Of a stretch of 64,000 bases of DNA, positions 14,101 through 28,500 are shown piece after piece. Location: the NCBI RefSeq assembly GCF_047511655.1, contig NC_133400.1, positions 37,092,001-37,156,000 of the forward strand. The letters run 5' to 3'. Source of the DNA: Castor canadensis (lineage: Eukaryota; Chordata; Mammalia; Rodentia; Castoridae). How positions within the stretch are numbered: the stretch's first letter is position 1; every line of letters starts with the position of its first letter. The translations under genes were made by a program, and so were the position numbers. Under the pieces are notes generated by a model. The model searched no databases. It was not told where the DNA came from and saw nothing but the letters and a program-made list of their open reading frames with translations.

Positions 14101-17100
14101 TGGTTCCACTATAAAGAATAAAAAGATTTGGCAACAGACAGAAGATCATCAGAACTAGTTGCCACATCTTGCATAGGAAACAAGGGCCTTCCTGCATTCT
14201 CAATCAGCCCTGAGCAGGTATAACTGTAAGTGCAGGCCAGCAGTTGGGAAGGAATAATAGGGCCACTGCTACTTAGTAAGTACTAAGGGAGAACAGACAG
14301 TCCTAGTGAATGACATCCATTAAGAAATAAATAACAGGTCCAATAACTGCAAGTTATAAGGGTGTGTGTGACAGAAAGAGAAAGAGAGAGAGAGAGAGAG
14401 AGATAAGAGGGGATACCTTTGCAGAGGGGAAAGGATTATTAATTGAATAACATTTAGATTACTATAAGTAGAGGTAGTATTTTGATTTATATATGAAAAA
14501 TAAAATCATCAAAAGTTGAATAAATACTTTCATTACAATTAGATAAATAATATATGGGTATCCAGATGAAGGTAGAAATTGAATATACAAAACTGAAATC
14601 AGATTCCAAGATGGTGGCTAGAGGGAGGAAGCAAAACGCGTGCTTTCTAAAGTAAAATCATGGAGAGACGCTGGAGATATACCTCACAGGAAAAACCATC
14701 GAGAAGAGGCAAAACTTTGACTCCTCCACACCTCCAGCCTGCGCATAGCATCTCCACTTCATGTTAAAAGGAGAAACCAGGAGGGCTCCTGTGCCGCTGC
14801 CAGACAGCAGTGCCCAGACGGCTTGGGAAGATGTGGACCACAAGGTGAGCTAAGCGGTATGCGGTACTCCCACAGACAACCGTGGGCCAGATCAGCATAG
14901 ACCCCTGGACAGACTGAGCCACACCCAGGGAAAAAAGAAAAAAAAACTGAATAATAAGCAATAACAACAAAAAAGACACGTAGCAAAGAGGGCAGGGTGC
15001 CATGAGCGCCGAAGAGTGGGGAGGAGAAACCCCTCACGAGCTAGCTGGAGAAGGCAGGAGCAGTGGCACATGCCCAGCAATCAAGAGCGGGAGAGCTTGT
15101 AAAAGTGGTGGTAGGAGGAAAACTCCACAGAAGAGGGGGGAAGGCACTCTTCGCACATGAACTATAAATAAACATGCCAGCCTGAGAAAGTGGGTGCAGT
15201 GTCACCTCCCCCAGTGTGCTTGGAAAGGGGAAAGCTTGTAGCAGTGGCGGTTGTGCCCAGGAGAACTCAAGTAAACAAAGCCTGAGGGGCTAGGTGACTG
15301 TTAAACTCACTCCTTAGATCTGCATAAATAAAGCCTCAGGCAATGGAAGGCTGACAGCAGCGGGCAGGCGAGCCACAGCCTCAGATAGCCATTCACAGAA
15401 CTGTCTCCAGACTACTTTTTTTTCTCCCTACCTTTGATGAGACAACAACTGAACTACACCTGCATGCTGAAAAACTTACTGAAACTGTATTGCATTTGAA
15501 CTTGGGATACTTTTTTGGAGGTTTTTTTGTTTTGTTTTGTTTAGTTTTTTTCCTCTTTGATGAAACAACGACAGAACTACTTCTAAGACACCAACTCCAG
15601 GATGGGAGGCTGAGGGACGAACACCAAAATAATTAAGACTGAAGCTTTATTGCATTTGAACTTGGAGATTTTTATTTATTTATTTTTTATTTTTTTATTT
15701 TCAATCCTCTCTCTGTATATCTAATGCCTGTTCAGCTTACTGTTGATTAGTACACTATCTCTCCCTGTTTATATCTTTGAAACTTTTTGTTGTTGTTTGT
15801 TCATTTTGTTTTTTTCTACTTATTTGTTTTTCCATTTTCCTTTAACTTCTTTGGTTTCGATCTCCTCTCACCCTTCCATTCCAAATATCACCATTGTTTT
15901 TATTACAAGCTAGAAAATACTTAATTGCACACAGTACAGGGACAATCACAGTACAGGGACAATAACAACACCAAGGGCAATGATGGGCAGACAGAAAATA
16001 CAGGGAAACCAGTTTCCCCACAGCAAAAAGTTAGTACAGGAACCAGAGGGAAATGAAAAAAAACACTTACTCAGATCCAGATTCAAACAACATGAAGATA
16101 AGCTATGCCAAAGAACCCAATGAAGCTCACAATAACAATCTAAAAGAAGAAATCCTACAGGTAATCAATGAGAATTTTATAGAGATGATACTGGAAATGG
16201 TCAACCAATTGTACAGGAGACATTCAAGAAATTCCAAGACAACAAAAATAGAGAATTTGAAAAAGGACAAGACGAAATAAAAGAAACCATAGAAGAACTG
16301 TATAAACACCAAAGTGAAACAAAGAACACCATTAATGAAGAGATAAATGAACTCAGGATGAAAATAGACAACATTAAAGAGGAAGGGACTCAGATATGGA
16401 AAACCTCAGAAAAAGAACAAAACAGAATTGCAAAACAAAATGGAAGGCCAATCCAGCAGAATAGAACAAAACAGAAGACAGAATCTCAGAACTCAAAGAT
16501 GAAATGGTAATTAAAGGAAAAACCGAAGAACTATTAGTTAAACAACTCAAGAACTATGAAAAGAAAATGCAAGAACTCACCAACTCCATCAAAAGGCCAA
16601 ACCTGAGAATCATGGGCATTGAAGAAGGAGAAGAGTTGCAAGCAAAGGGAGTGCACAATATAGTCAACAAAATAATAACAGAAAATTTCCCAAATCTAGA
16701 GAAATCTATTCCCATACAGATGCAAGAGGCCTCCAGAACACCAAACAGACCAGATTAAAATAGAACTATCCCATGGCATATTATCATTAAAACAACAAGT
16801 ACAGAAACTAGGGAAAGAATATTGAAGGCTGTAAGAGAGAAAAAACAAATAACATACAAAGGTAAACCCATCAAAATCACAGCAGTCTTCTCAACAGAAA
16901 CATTAAAAGCAAGAAGAGTGTGGGTGAGATCTTCTGGGAACTGAATGAAAATAACTTCAACCCCAGGACACTCTACCCAGCAAAACTATCATTCAAAATA
17001 GATGGAGCAATAAAAGTCTTCCATGATAAGCAGAAACTAAAACAATATGTGACCACAAAGCCACCACTCCAAACATTCTTCAAGGGATTCTGCACACAGA

Positions 17101-20100
17101 AAGTGAAGACCAACATAACCATGAAAGGGCAGGCAGCACCAAACTACAGGAAAAGAAAAAGCAAGAAAGTAGAGAGTAACCTCAACTTAGGTACACACAA
17201 TCAAACCTTCAAACAACTAAGACAACTAATTGACAGGAATCACCACATACCTATCAGTACTAACACTTAATGTTAATGGACTTAATTCCCCCATCAAAAG
17301 GCACCATTTGACGAACTGGATTAAAAAGGAAGATCCAACAATTTGTTGCTTACAGGAGACCCATCTCACCGACAGAAATAAGCATAGGCTTAGGATGAAA
17401 GGCTGGAAGAAGATTTACCAAGCCAATGGCCCCCGAACACAGGGAGGAGTAGGGATACTTATCTCTGACAAATTAAACTTCAAACCTACATTGATCAAAC
17501 GAGGTAAATAGATCATATCCTAGGGCACAAAGCAAGCCTCAGCAAATATAAGAAAATAGAAATTATACCATGTATACTATCTGATCACAATGCAATAAAA
17601 CTAGAACTCAACAACAAAAGTAAAGACAAAAAACATGCAAACAGCTGGAAACTAAATAACTCATTACTTAATGAACAATGGGTCATTGATGAAATAAAAC
17701 AGGAAATTAAAAAGTTCCTGGAAGGGGCTGGAGGAGTGGCTCAAGTGGTAGAGCACCTGCCTAGCAAGTGAGAGGCCCTGAGTTCAAACCCCAGTACCAA
17801 CAATGAAATGATAATAATAACAATAATAATAACAACAACATGTGTCTCAATAACCAATGGATTAATGCAGAAATTAAAAAAAAAAAAAAGTTCCTGGAAG
17901 TCAATGAAAATGAAAGCACAACCTACCAGAACCCATGGGATACAGCAAAGGCAGTCCTGACAGGAAAGTTTATAGCCATGAGTGCATATATTAAAACGAC
18001 TGAAAGATCCCAAATCAATGACCTAATGATACATCTCAAACTCCTAGAAAAACAAGAACAAGCAAATCCCAAAACAAATAGAAGGAGAGAAATAATAATA
18101 ATAAAAAAGAGCTGAAATCAATGAAATAGAAACCAAGAAACATCATACAAAGAATTAATGGAACAAAAAGTTGGATCTTTGAAAAAATAAACAATATTGA
18201 CAGACTACTGGCAAACCTGACTAAAATGAGGAGAGAAAAAAATGCAAATTAGGAGAATGAGGAATGCAAAAGGGGAGATAACAACAAACATCATGGAATT
18301 CCAGGAAATCATCAGACTTACATCAAGATATATTCAAATAAATTCAAAAATCTTAAAGAAATGGACAGATTTCTAGATACATATGATTATCCAAAACTAT
18401 ACAAAGAGGATCTTAATCACCTGAATAGATCTATAACACAAAATGAAATTGAAGCAGCAATCAAGAGTCTCCCCATAAAGAAAAGTCAGGACCTGATGGA
18501 TTCTCTGCTGAATTCTATCAGACCTTTAAAGAACAACTGATACCAACCCTCCTTAAACTGTTCCACAAAATAGAAAGGGAAGGAAAACTGCCTAACACAT
18601 TTTATGAAGCCAGTATTACACTTATCCCAAAACCAGGCAAAGACACCTCCAAAAAGGAGAACTATAGGCCAATCTCCTTAATGAACACTGATGCAAAAAT
18701 CCTCAATAAAATAATGGCAAACCGAATTCAACAACACAAAAAAAGATCATTCACCACGACCAAGTAGGCTTCATCCCAGGAATGCAGGGGTGGTTCAACA
18801 TATGGAAATCAATAAATGTAATAAACTACATTAACAGAAGCAAAGACAAAAACCACTTGATCATCTCAATAGATGCAGAAAAGGCCTTTTATAAGATCCA
18901 ACATCATTTCATGATAAAAGCTCTAAGAAAACTAGGAATAGAAGGAAAGTACCTCAACATTATAAAAGCTATATATGACAAACCTACAGCCAGCATTATA
19001 CTTAATGTAGAAAAACTGAAACCATTCCCTCTAAAATCAGGAACAAGACAAGGATGCCCACTCTTTCCACTCCTATTCAACATAGTACTGGAATTCCTAG
19101 CCAGAGCAATTAGGCAAGAAGAAGGAATGAAAGGAATACAATAGGTAAAGAAATTGTCAAAATATCCCTATTTGCAGATGACATGATCCTATCCCTTAAA
19201 GACCCAAAAAACTCTACTCAAAAGCTCCTAGACACCATCAATAGCTATAGCAAGGTAGCAGGATATAAAATCAACATAGAAAAATCATTAGCATTTCTAT
19301 ACTAATGAACAAACCGAGAAAGAATATATGACAACAATTTCATTTATAATAGCCTCAAAAAAAATCAAATACCTAGGTCCAAACCTAACAAAGGATGTGA
19401 ACGACCTCTACAAGGAAAACTATAAATGTCTGAAGAAAGAGATTGAGGAAGACTATAGAAGTGGAGAGATCTCCCATGCTCATGGATTGGTAGAATCAAC
19501 ATAGTAAAAATGTTTATACTACCAAAACTAATCTACATGTTTAATGCAATTCCCATCAAAATCCCAATGACATTCATTAAAGAGATTGAAAAATCTGTTA
19601 AATTTATATGAAAACACAAGAGGCCACGAATAGCCAAGGCAGTACTCAGTCAAAAGAACAATGCTTGAGGTATCACAATACCTGACTTCAAACTATATTA
19701 CAAAGTAATAACAATAAAAACAGCATGGTACTGGCACAAAAACAGACATGAAGACCAGTGGAACAGAATAGAGGACACGGATATGAAGCCACACAACTAT
19801 AACCAACTTGTCTTTGACAAAGGCGCTAAAAATATATGATGGAGAAAAGACAGCCTCTTCAACAAAAACTGCTGGGAAAACTGGTTAGCAGTCTGCAAAA
19901 AACTGAAACTAGATCCATGTATATCACCCTATACCAATATTAACTCAAAATGGATCAAGGATCTTAACATCAGGCTCCAAACTCTAAAGTTGATATAGGA
20001 AAGAGTAGGAAATACTCTGGAGTTAAGTAGGTATAGGTAAGAACTTTCTCAATGGAACCCCAGCAGCTCAGGAACTAAGAGATAGCATAGATAAATGGGA

Positions 20101-23100
20101 CATCATAAAACTAAAAAGCTTCTGCTTAACAAAAGAAATGGTCTACACACTGAAAAGACCAACCACAGACTGGGAGAAAATATTTGTCAGCTACACATCA
20201 GACAAAGGAGTGATAACCAGAATATATAGGGAACTTAAAAATGTAAATTCTCCCAAAATTAATGAACCAATAAAGAAATGGACAAGTGAACTAAACAGAA
20301 CTTTCTCAAAAGAAGAAATTCTAATGGCCAAAAAACACATGAAAAAATGCTCACCATCTCTAGCAATAAAGGAAATGCAAATTAAAACCACACTAAGATT
20401 CCACCTAACCCGTTAGAATAGCCTTCATTAGCAACACCACTAACAACAGGTGTTGGTGAGGATGCGGGGAAAAAGGAACCCTCTTACACTGTTGGTGGGA
20501 ATGTGAACTAGTACAACCATTCTGAGAAAAAATTTGGAGGCTACTTAAAAAGCTAAACATTGATCTACCATATGATCCAGCAATACCACTCTTGGGGATA
20601 TACCCAAAAGACTGTGACACAGGTTACTCCAGAGGCACCTGCACACCCATGTTTATTGTGGCACTATTCACAACAGCCATGTTATGGAAACAGCCAAGAT
20701 GCCCCACTACTGACAAATGGATCAAGAAAATGTGGTATCTATACACAATGGAATTTTATGCAGCCATGAAGAAGAACGAAAAGTTATCATTCGCTGGTAA
20801 ACGGATGGAATTGGAGAACATCATTCTGAGTGAGGTTAGCCTGGCCCAAAAGACCAAAAATCCTATGTTCTCCCTCATATGCGGACATTAGATCAAGGGC
20901 AAACACAACAAGGGGACTGGACTTTGATCACATGATAAAAGCGAGAGCACACAAGGAAGATATGAGGATAGGTAAGACACCTAAAAAACTAGATAGCATT
21001 TGTTGCCTTAACGCAGAGAAACTAAAGCAGATACTTTAAAGCAACTGAGGCCAATAGGAGAAGGGGACCAGGAACTAGAGAAAAGGTTAGATCAAGAATT
21101 AACCTAGAAGTTAACACACATGCACAGGAAATCAATGTGGGTAAACTCCCTGTATAACTATCCTTATCTCAACTAGTTAAAACCCTTGGTTTTTCCTATT
21201 ATTGCTTATACTCTTTCTTCAACAAAATTAGAGATAAGGGCAAAATAGTTTCTGCTGGGTATTGAGGGGGTAGGGGGGAGAGGGATGGGTCAGGGTGTGT
21301 AAGGGTGGGGGAAGAGGGGGAGAAATGACCCCCTTATATAACAGCAACAGTCAATCATTTTGGCATAGAATTTTCCATGATATGATTCAAAGTTTTTTAA
21401 TACATACAAAAATGTTAATTATCAAGAGTTTGATGATGCTTGAAGTAATTTCTAAATAAAGAGTTATAGAGCAAGATATTTACCATTATTTATTCTTTCA
21501 ATTAATATATATAATATATGCATAAAACTCTGAACCCTAACCTAGAAGGTCACCAAAGTTAGCTTAGGAGTAAACCAAGAAAAAGTTTTGAGTGGAAAAT
21601 AATACAAAGTAAAAAGTGATAGATTATCTTAAAATAGAAAATGCTCCCCTTAGCTGCATACTGCTGGCTCACACCTATAATCCTAGCTACTTGGGAAGCT
21701 GAGATCAGGAAGATCTTGATTCAAGGCCAGCCATACAAATAGTTCTCAAGCAGAGCAAAATGGGCTTGGAAGTATGGCTCAAGTGATTTATAAGCATGAA
21801 ACCTGAGTTTACACCCCAATCTCACCAAAAAAATAAAAAAAGAAAAAAGAAGAAGAGAAAAAGAAATGGCTTCCTTGCAGTATCAAAAAATAGGAAACAT
21901 GTGTCTTACAAACTCTGAGACTATTAACAATTTCATATAATACCTTATCATACAAATATGAAGACAACTGAAAGGCTACGCAATTACAAACATATATTCA
22001 TAGATATACACATATTTAATACTCAGTTGAAAAACTTAGGAAAATGCATGTCTTAGCCGGGTACCAACCCCAGTACTGCCAAAAAAAAAAAAAAAAAAGG
22101 CAATACTTGATCACCCTAAATAGTCATCTTTAACTTTCTGGTGCATTCCTTTCAGGCATTTCTAAAAGCAATAATTAGAAACATAAGATTTAGCACATAT
22201 CATAATTCATATGCTGTTTTTTTTCACATGTACAATAGGAATTTTGTCCTTTATCTCATCATTAGGCACCCTCTCGTGTCCTCCATCACTGAGAATTTGT
22301 TTTCTGTTCTTGCCATTATTAAAAACACTGAAAAAAAAAGTCCTTATATTAAGGCATCGCTAAGGGTATACAAGAGCCAGGTGCTATCATCTGGAGCAAG
22401 TCCAACTGTTAAATTTTCAGGAATTTGGAGAGCTTCTTGTGCAACAGTCATTACTGAAAATTAATTATTTCAAACTTACAATTAAATAATCACTAAAAAA
22501 TAATAAATACCTAAACTCAGCACTTCCTAATTATTTTACTACATTTAAATTTGTCCGTGTCCCCGAATTTATATTCACCTATATTTATTTCATCTACATA
22601 TTGGAAATGCTATATAATAGCCTATTACAACACATCCTTTCCCACCTTTGCATTCAGTGAAACAACACAGAATTGACTAGCTGTTAACAAAACCACTTAA
22701 TCTACAAAAGCCTAAATAAAATATTTATTATTTGGCCCACTAGAGAAAAAGTTTGCTTACCCCTGGTCAAAATTTCCTGAAGAAGTATTACATTAAATAA
22801 GTGTAATTTTTACAAAATAGTGTCAAATTATATTTTTAAAAGCTAAAGCAACATGTACACACATGTATATGTATGTGTGTGTATATATATGTGTGTGTAT
22901 ACATAATAACCTTAATTTTCTGCTTTTGATATAAAAACTAAATTTTGCATGTAAGTATTTAGCCTATTAGAATTTTGTTTCCTAAACTTTCATTTTTTTG
23001 GCAGAGTTCAGGGCATTGTACTTACTAAGCAAACACTCCCACTTGAGCCATAATCCAGCTCTCTAAACTGTTTTGTTTGTTTGTTTTTGGTGGGACTGGG

Positions 23101-25470
23101 GTTTGAACTCAGGGCTTCATGCTTTCTAAACTGTTTTTTAAAGTAAAAAATATATTCTATAATTTTTTTAAAAGGTCATAAGTACCTGTGTTGCCTTTTT
23201 GGCAACACAGGAGATTGAACCCAGGGCCTCTTCCATCACTTGAGTTCTGCCCTCAGCACTTTTTGCTTTTATTTTGCTTTAGGGATAGGATCTTGCTAAC
23301 TCCCTGGGCTGGGCTTGAACTTGTGATTCTGCCTCCACCTCCCAACTAGCTGGGATGACAGGATGAGCTACTACGTCAAATTGCTTGCTTTTAGTTTATA
23401 CAATACTGAATAGAAAGATATATTTATCCTAAGCCATAAGCAGAGAACATTCTGAGTTAAAGGATTCAAACAGACCATTTCCTCTTGAAATTAAAAAAAC
23501 CCTTAATTTTCAAAATATTTATAAAAACTCCTATAACTAATAATATGATATTTAGCCTACTCATATTTTTTCTCACAGACATAACAATTTTGGGCAGGAT
23601 TTCAATCCTATTATAGGCATATGATATTTACAAATAGCTTGAATAAGTCACAGCTTAATGTGTAGTTGCATTAATGTCTGCAAAAATGAGCGGTTTTTTT
23701 TGCCTGAGGCAAAATACATTGATGAAAAAATTATATAGTACTCAATCTGAATATTGACACTTGAAAGCTTGTTTGGAAGTTCTACCAGGGGAACATAGCT
23801 ATTCGGATACCCTTAACCCAAGAATGGTCCTCCTCTATTGGGGATGGTCATTCTATTCTAGCAAGTTCACAGCTTGGGAAGAGGTTCACATGGAGCAGTG
23901 AGGGAGGCAGGGGATACCTGCGTAGCCAGCCGGATAAACGAATCAACCCTGGTGATCAATGAGGTGACAGATGTCGCAACCAAATCGCCCTCACATCTTT
24001 GACACTTGAAATTAAAACACAAATGGTATACTTTCATATTTCTTTGGGTCTTGAGTTTTAGCAGAAAAATAATACAAAATTTGTGACTGTAGACTCACAT
24101 CCAAGGAAGGAATGAATTATTATCTCCCATTTTCATTTTATTAATGACTATGTAACTTTGAGAATTGAGAAAGTTGAAGTTCTCCAGTTCTAATACGCTT
24201 TGCTCCTATCCCCACTAATCGTAAGCAACTAATTTTATGGATATGAGACATGTTAAGAGTTCTGACTTTTCAGAGTCAGGTACACAGGTCTCTGAAAACC
24301 TGAGATATTTTTGAAGATTAAAGCACAGTGGCTAACGAACTAGTAAGAAGTATGTAGAAAAATCCCAGAATAAGTCAGAGATAATCAACAACTAGGCAGA
24401 ATATGTTTTATACATAGGATTAAATAGTCTTATAATTTTATGGAATGATTGTTCCCTGCATCACATGTGCTATTAGAAGATAAAAAGGGTAAGAAGGGTA
24501 TAGACCAGATAGGCATCAGAAAGCAGAGGAAAGACCACCTTATATGAACATATAAAATATAGTATAAATGCAAACCACATCTGTGGTTTACCAGTAAATT
24601 ATTAAAATTTTAAGCATTGAGCTGTTAAGAGCAAGGGTTCCTAGAAGGACAATAATAGACATTTTGTCCTATGTATCACCTGTATATTACAGAAATATAT
24701 TTTCAAGCAAGTATGAAATTTAAATCATTGCATTAACTTCAAATGGTAATTTATTTTAAAATTTAAAATGACCCAGCACTTGAGCATTTTCAAGATCACC
24801 AATGCTTCCTTGAGAAACAAAGAAACTAAAGTTAAACTGATTTTCTATTGTTTAGTTCCCCACTATGCACAGAAATCTAAAACATTAAGGAAAAAGCATA
24901 TTCGTAACAAGAAAATGAATGCATAAATGTGACAATTCTATTTAAATGAAGTGCCTTAAAAATGTACAGGGGTTCAGTGTATGTATTTATAAGGACATGA
25001 AAGACAAAAACAAAGAAAAAACTGAAAAATATAACGTTATAGAGCAAGAAATGTACAGCATAAAACTACATGTTACAAAACTAAGCAATAATCCAATGTA
25101 TGTAATGTAAGCAAATGTATATACCCACACAGATAACTACTTTCAAAGCAGCCTAGAAGGATACACAGCAAATTGTTTGAAGTGATTGTACTAAGGAGAG
25201 GAACATGATTTCTATTTCATGTATCTCTGTCTAAAATATTATGTAATAAGGTATTTACTCCTTAATTTTTTTAAATAGGAAAAGGGAATTTGTAAGTCTA
25301 ACTTCTATATTGTAGAAGATATTTTATACACATTATCCAATTTTAAAATCCTAACAAAGCTATAAGATAGATAGGAACTATATATATATATGAATGCTCT
25401 TTTCTTATACCATAGACTCACAATTCTCACTTGCCTGAGAAGAGCTAAAAGCTTTTAGCTTTTAGCGTAC

Positions 25471-25522
<52 letters not shown>

Positions 25523-28500
25523 TTTACCTACTTAATAACTCACATAGAGATCATTTAATTCTTCATTGTTTTAAGGTACTAGAGTTTGAACTCAGGACCT
25601 TGCATTACTAGGCAAACACTGTACCTCTACCACCTGAGCCATGCTCATAGCCCTAAACTTTCCAATTTTTAAGTTTATGTTTCTCCATGGTAGATAGCAA
25701 GCTGGATACATTTATACCTTAAATATAAAATACAAACTGACAAATATGAGTGGTACAATATTATAAAAAGGAAGTCACATTTGCCTATTCAACTTATGCA
25801 GGTAAAATATGAAAAGGCCATTCCACCATTCCCATTTTATTTTCAGTAAAAAGGTATTAAGTTCTTCCAGTGACCTTTAGAGAAGCAACATGGCCCATAA
25901 AATCTATTTAAGGATATTAAATCCAGTTGATGTCTAACGTGTTGACCTTATGAATACCAATCACTCAATTAGCTGTTTCATTTTCCCTTTGTATTTATAG
26001 TCCAGCAAATACTTTGCCACAATGTATTATGATTTTGTATGACTTCTGAGAGGTCAAAGCTGTATTTTAATATTTCTAATCCTAAGAAGTTCTTAGAACC
26101 TCTTTTTAGGGAAAAAGTACATTTAGAAGTAGAATAAATTTAATGTTCTCAACAGTGGGTGTTTTAGTAACTTCAGAAACCTGAGTGCTAATGGTGCCTG
26201 GCACATAGTGGGTGCTTAATAAATATTTATTGAGCAAATACTTAATAAATACTTCTTGAACAAATTCACTATCCTCTTATGTCTAAACTTGGCCAAGAGT
26301 TACTCAGAATCAGCTGCAATGAATAAGTTGATTCAAGGCAGATGAAGTTAAGTAAAACTGTACCCATAAAGTAATTTAACTTTTTCTGTTCTGTTCTATT
26401 CTACCCACTCTATTCTGTTTTTCTGCTGTTTATAAAGGGTACATGAAAGAAATCACAAAAGGAGATGATTTTAAAATGATTTGACCAATGGCAGCATCAT
26501 TAGAATACCTGTATGTAGCTTTGTAAGTGAATCATTTTATAAAGGATAATACTAATCTGAACATAGACATTTTCTGAAGAGAAACCCAGGCCCTTTATTT
26601 TATGCTTATACTCTGAGTGAAAATTTTAAATTGCAAACTTCTAAGAAGAAAATAATAGTCTTATTTCACCCATTAACTAGGGGGAAAGAACCTTCTAAAT
26701 TTTCACAAGAAATATTTGATTTTACTGTTTCCTTTTGCTGTAGTGATAAAGCATGTGATATTAGGCATTTTTGCTCTGTCATATTTTATTCTGCAGAAAT
26801 AATACTTTCAAGGCATTCCAATACTTTGAAAACATGGATTTGAACCATTTCCATTTATCATTCACATACTTTGATGAAGACTATTCTATATTGTAGTGCT
26901 GGCAAAATTCAAGAGCGCATTTAATATGAATGCTATTACTATTAATTAAAATTTGTCCTGATATCATTTTGTATAATAGATATGAAAAGAGAAGATCTTG
27001 AATGTTAATTTTAAAAAATCACAATAAACTATAATTCATAGTAGTTTAGATTTTTGTCTTTGTTTTTTGTTTTTTTGGGGGAAGCACCAGAGTCTCAATT
27101 TGAAGCCCAAGGTGGCCAGGACCTTGCAATTTTCCTGCCTCAGCTTCCCAAGTACTGAGATTACAGGAGTGTCCCACCATACTCAGCTAGTAGTTTACGT
27201 TTTATCTGCAATAGATAAGCTGATTATAAATAAAAATACCGATAACCAGAATAGAAAAAATAGTTCTGAAAGACAGCATCATATCTAGATAGATTAATGC
27301 TATCTCTACCCTGTTTTACTTAGCCAATGTTCTAAATAAACTTTAGTGCATTTTGATGGAAAGAAATTAACTAGTATTCATTACTCATTGCTATAGTTAG
27401 GATCTGGGATATTATCCCAAAGGCGCATGTGATAAAGGCTTGGTTGCCAGTCTGTGGCACTATTGTGAGGTGGCAGAACCTTTCTTTTAGAGGTGGAGCT
27501 TAGCAGAAGAAAGTTGAGTCATTAGAGATATGCCATTGAAGGGGATATTGAGACACCAGTGTTCTCCTCTCTTTTAGCTTCTTGGTACCATAAGATGAAC
27601 AAGCGTCCTCTGCCATGTGTTCCTATCACAATATACTGTGCTACTATAGACACAAAGCAACAAGACCAATTAAGTATAGACTTAAACGTTTGAAACTGTA
27701 AGCCAAAATAAACCTTTTCTTCTTCTAAGTTGATTATCTCAGATATTTTATCACAGAAACAGAAACCTAATTAACATACAATTTGATGAAGACTATTCTA
27801 CATTCTAGTCTTGGCAAAATTCAACAGTATATTTAATATGAATATTATTACTAGTAATTGAAAATGTCTTGATATCACTGTACTTCTACTCAACCCCTAA
27901 GACTTTAGTAGTTTGATGCAATGCTGTGGTAAAAGTCATGATAACGAACTAAGACCCACCTTCAAAATAAATCCAAGCCATATCTTTTACAAGCCAATTT
28001 TCATTCTTAAGTGAGTAAGATTAAACCCAAGATTCACCGAGTAAAGGAGAGGTCACCTGATCTAGTCCCTACCTTAGTCCAGCATATCCACAAACTTCTA
28101 GAGGAAGATTGGTTTAATACCTAGGAGGCTGTGGAAATAACAAGGGTTTTCAAAACAGAAAGAACTGGGATACAATCACAGCTAAATCAATTTACCACTT
28201 TCAGGACCAGAGCTCTCACTGAGCCCTGCCTTCTCATCTGAAAAGTAGGGGAAATGACCTTACCTCACAGGTAGTTGTGAGACTTGAGACTTAAATGAAA
28301 TATTTTAAGTAAAGCAATTAGCACAGTGCATATTAAATACCAATTGTCCCTTTCCATGTAAAACTCTGTCATGAATCCTGGTAGTTAGGAGGAAATGGGC
28401 ATAAAACAGGAAATCTAGAAATTCTTGACTAAGTAGCTTTGTCACATTCACATCAAAATCCTTTTGTTCAAAGAAAGGATAGATGCCCCACATCATGATT

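Larger units (their letters stand above)
14602..21345 (+). mobile_element. Nearly full-length, inactive L1 retrotransposon
   Basis: The left end has an L1-type 5' UTR start with a YY1-like CCAAGATGG (14606-14614). A 1.45-kb 5' UTR with an internal duplication follows. ORF1 spans about 16053-17270: coiled-coil stretch, then [14 protein letters not shown] and [20 protein letters not shown], both hallmarks of the ORF1 RNA-binding domains. ORF2 spans 17230 to about 20890: endonuclease start [11 protein letters not shown] and [11 protein letters not shown], reverse transcriptase [14 protein letters not shown], then LFADDM in another frame, then [18 protein letters not shown] near the C terminus. 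The 3' UTR includes a G-rich tract. Frameshifts and stops break both ORFs, and most of the endonuclease is deleted. It lies antisense to PHKB in intron 1. Confidence 0.93.

Noticed and set aside
18782..19144. 120-codon open frame resembling a reverse transcriptase gene
   Set aside because: It is the RT block of the dead L1 at 14.6-21.35 kb; the FADD motif lies in another frame downstream. Not an independent gene.
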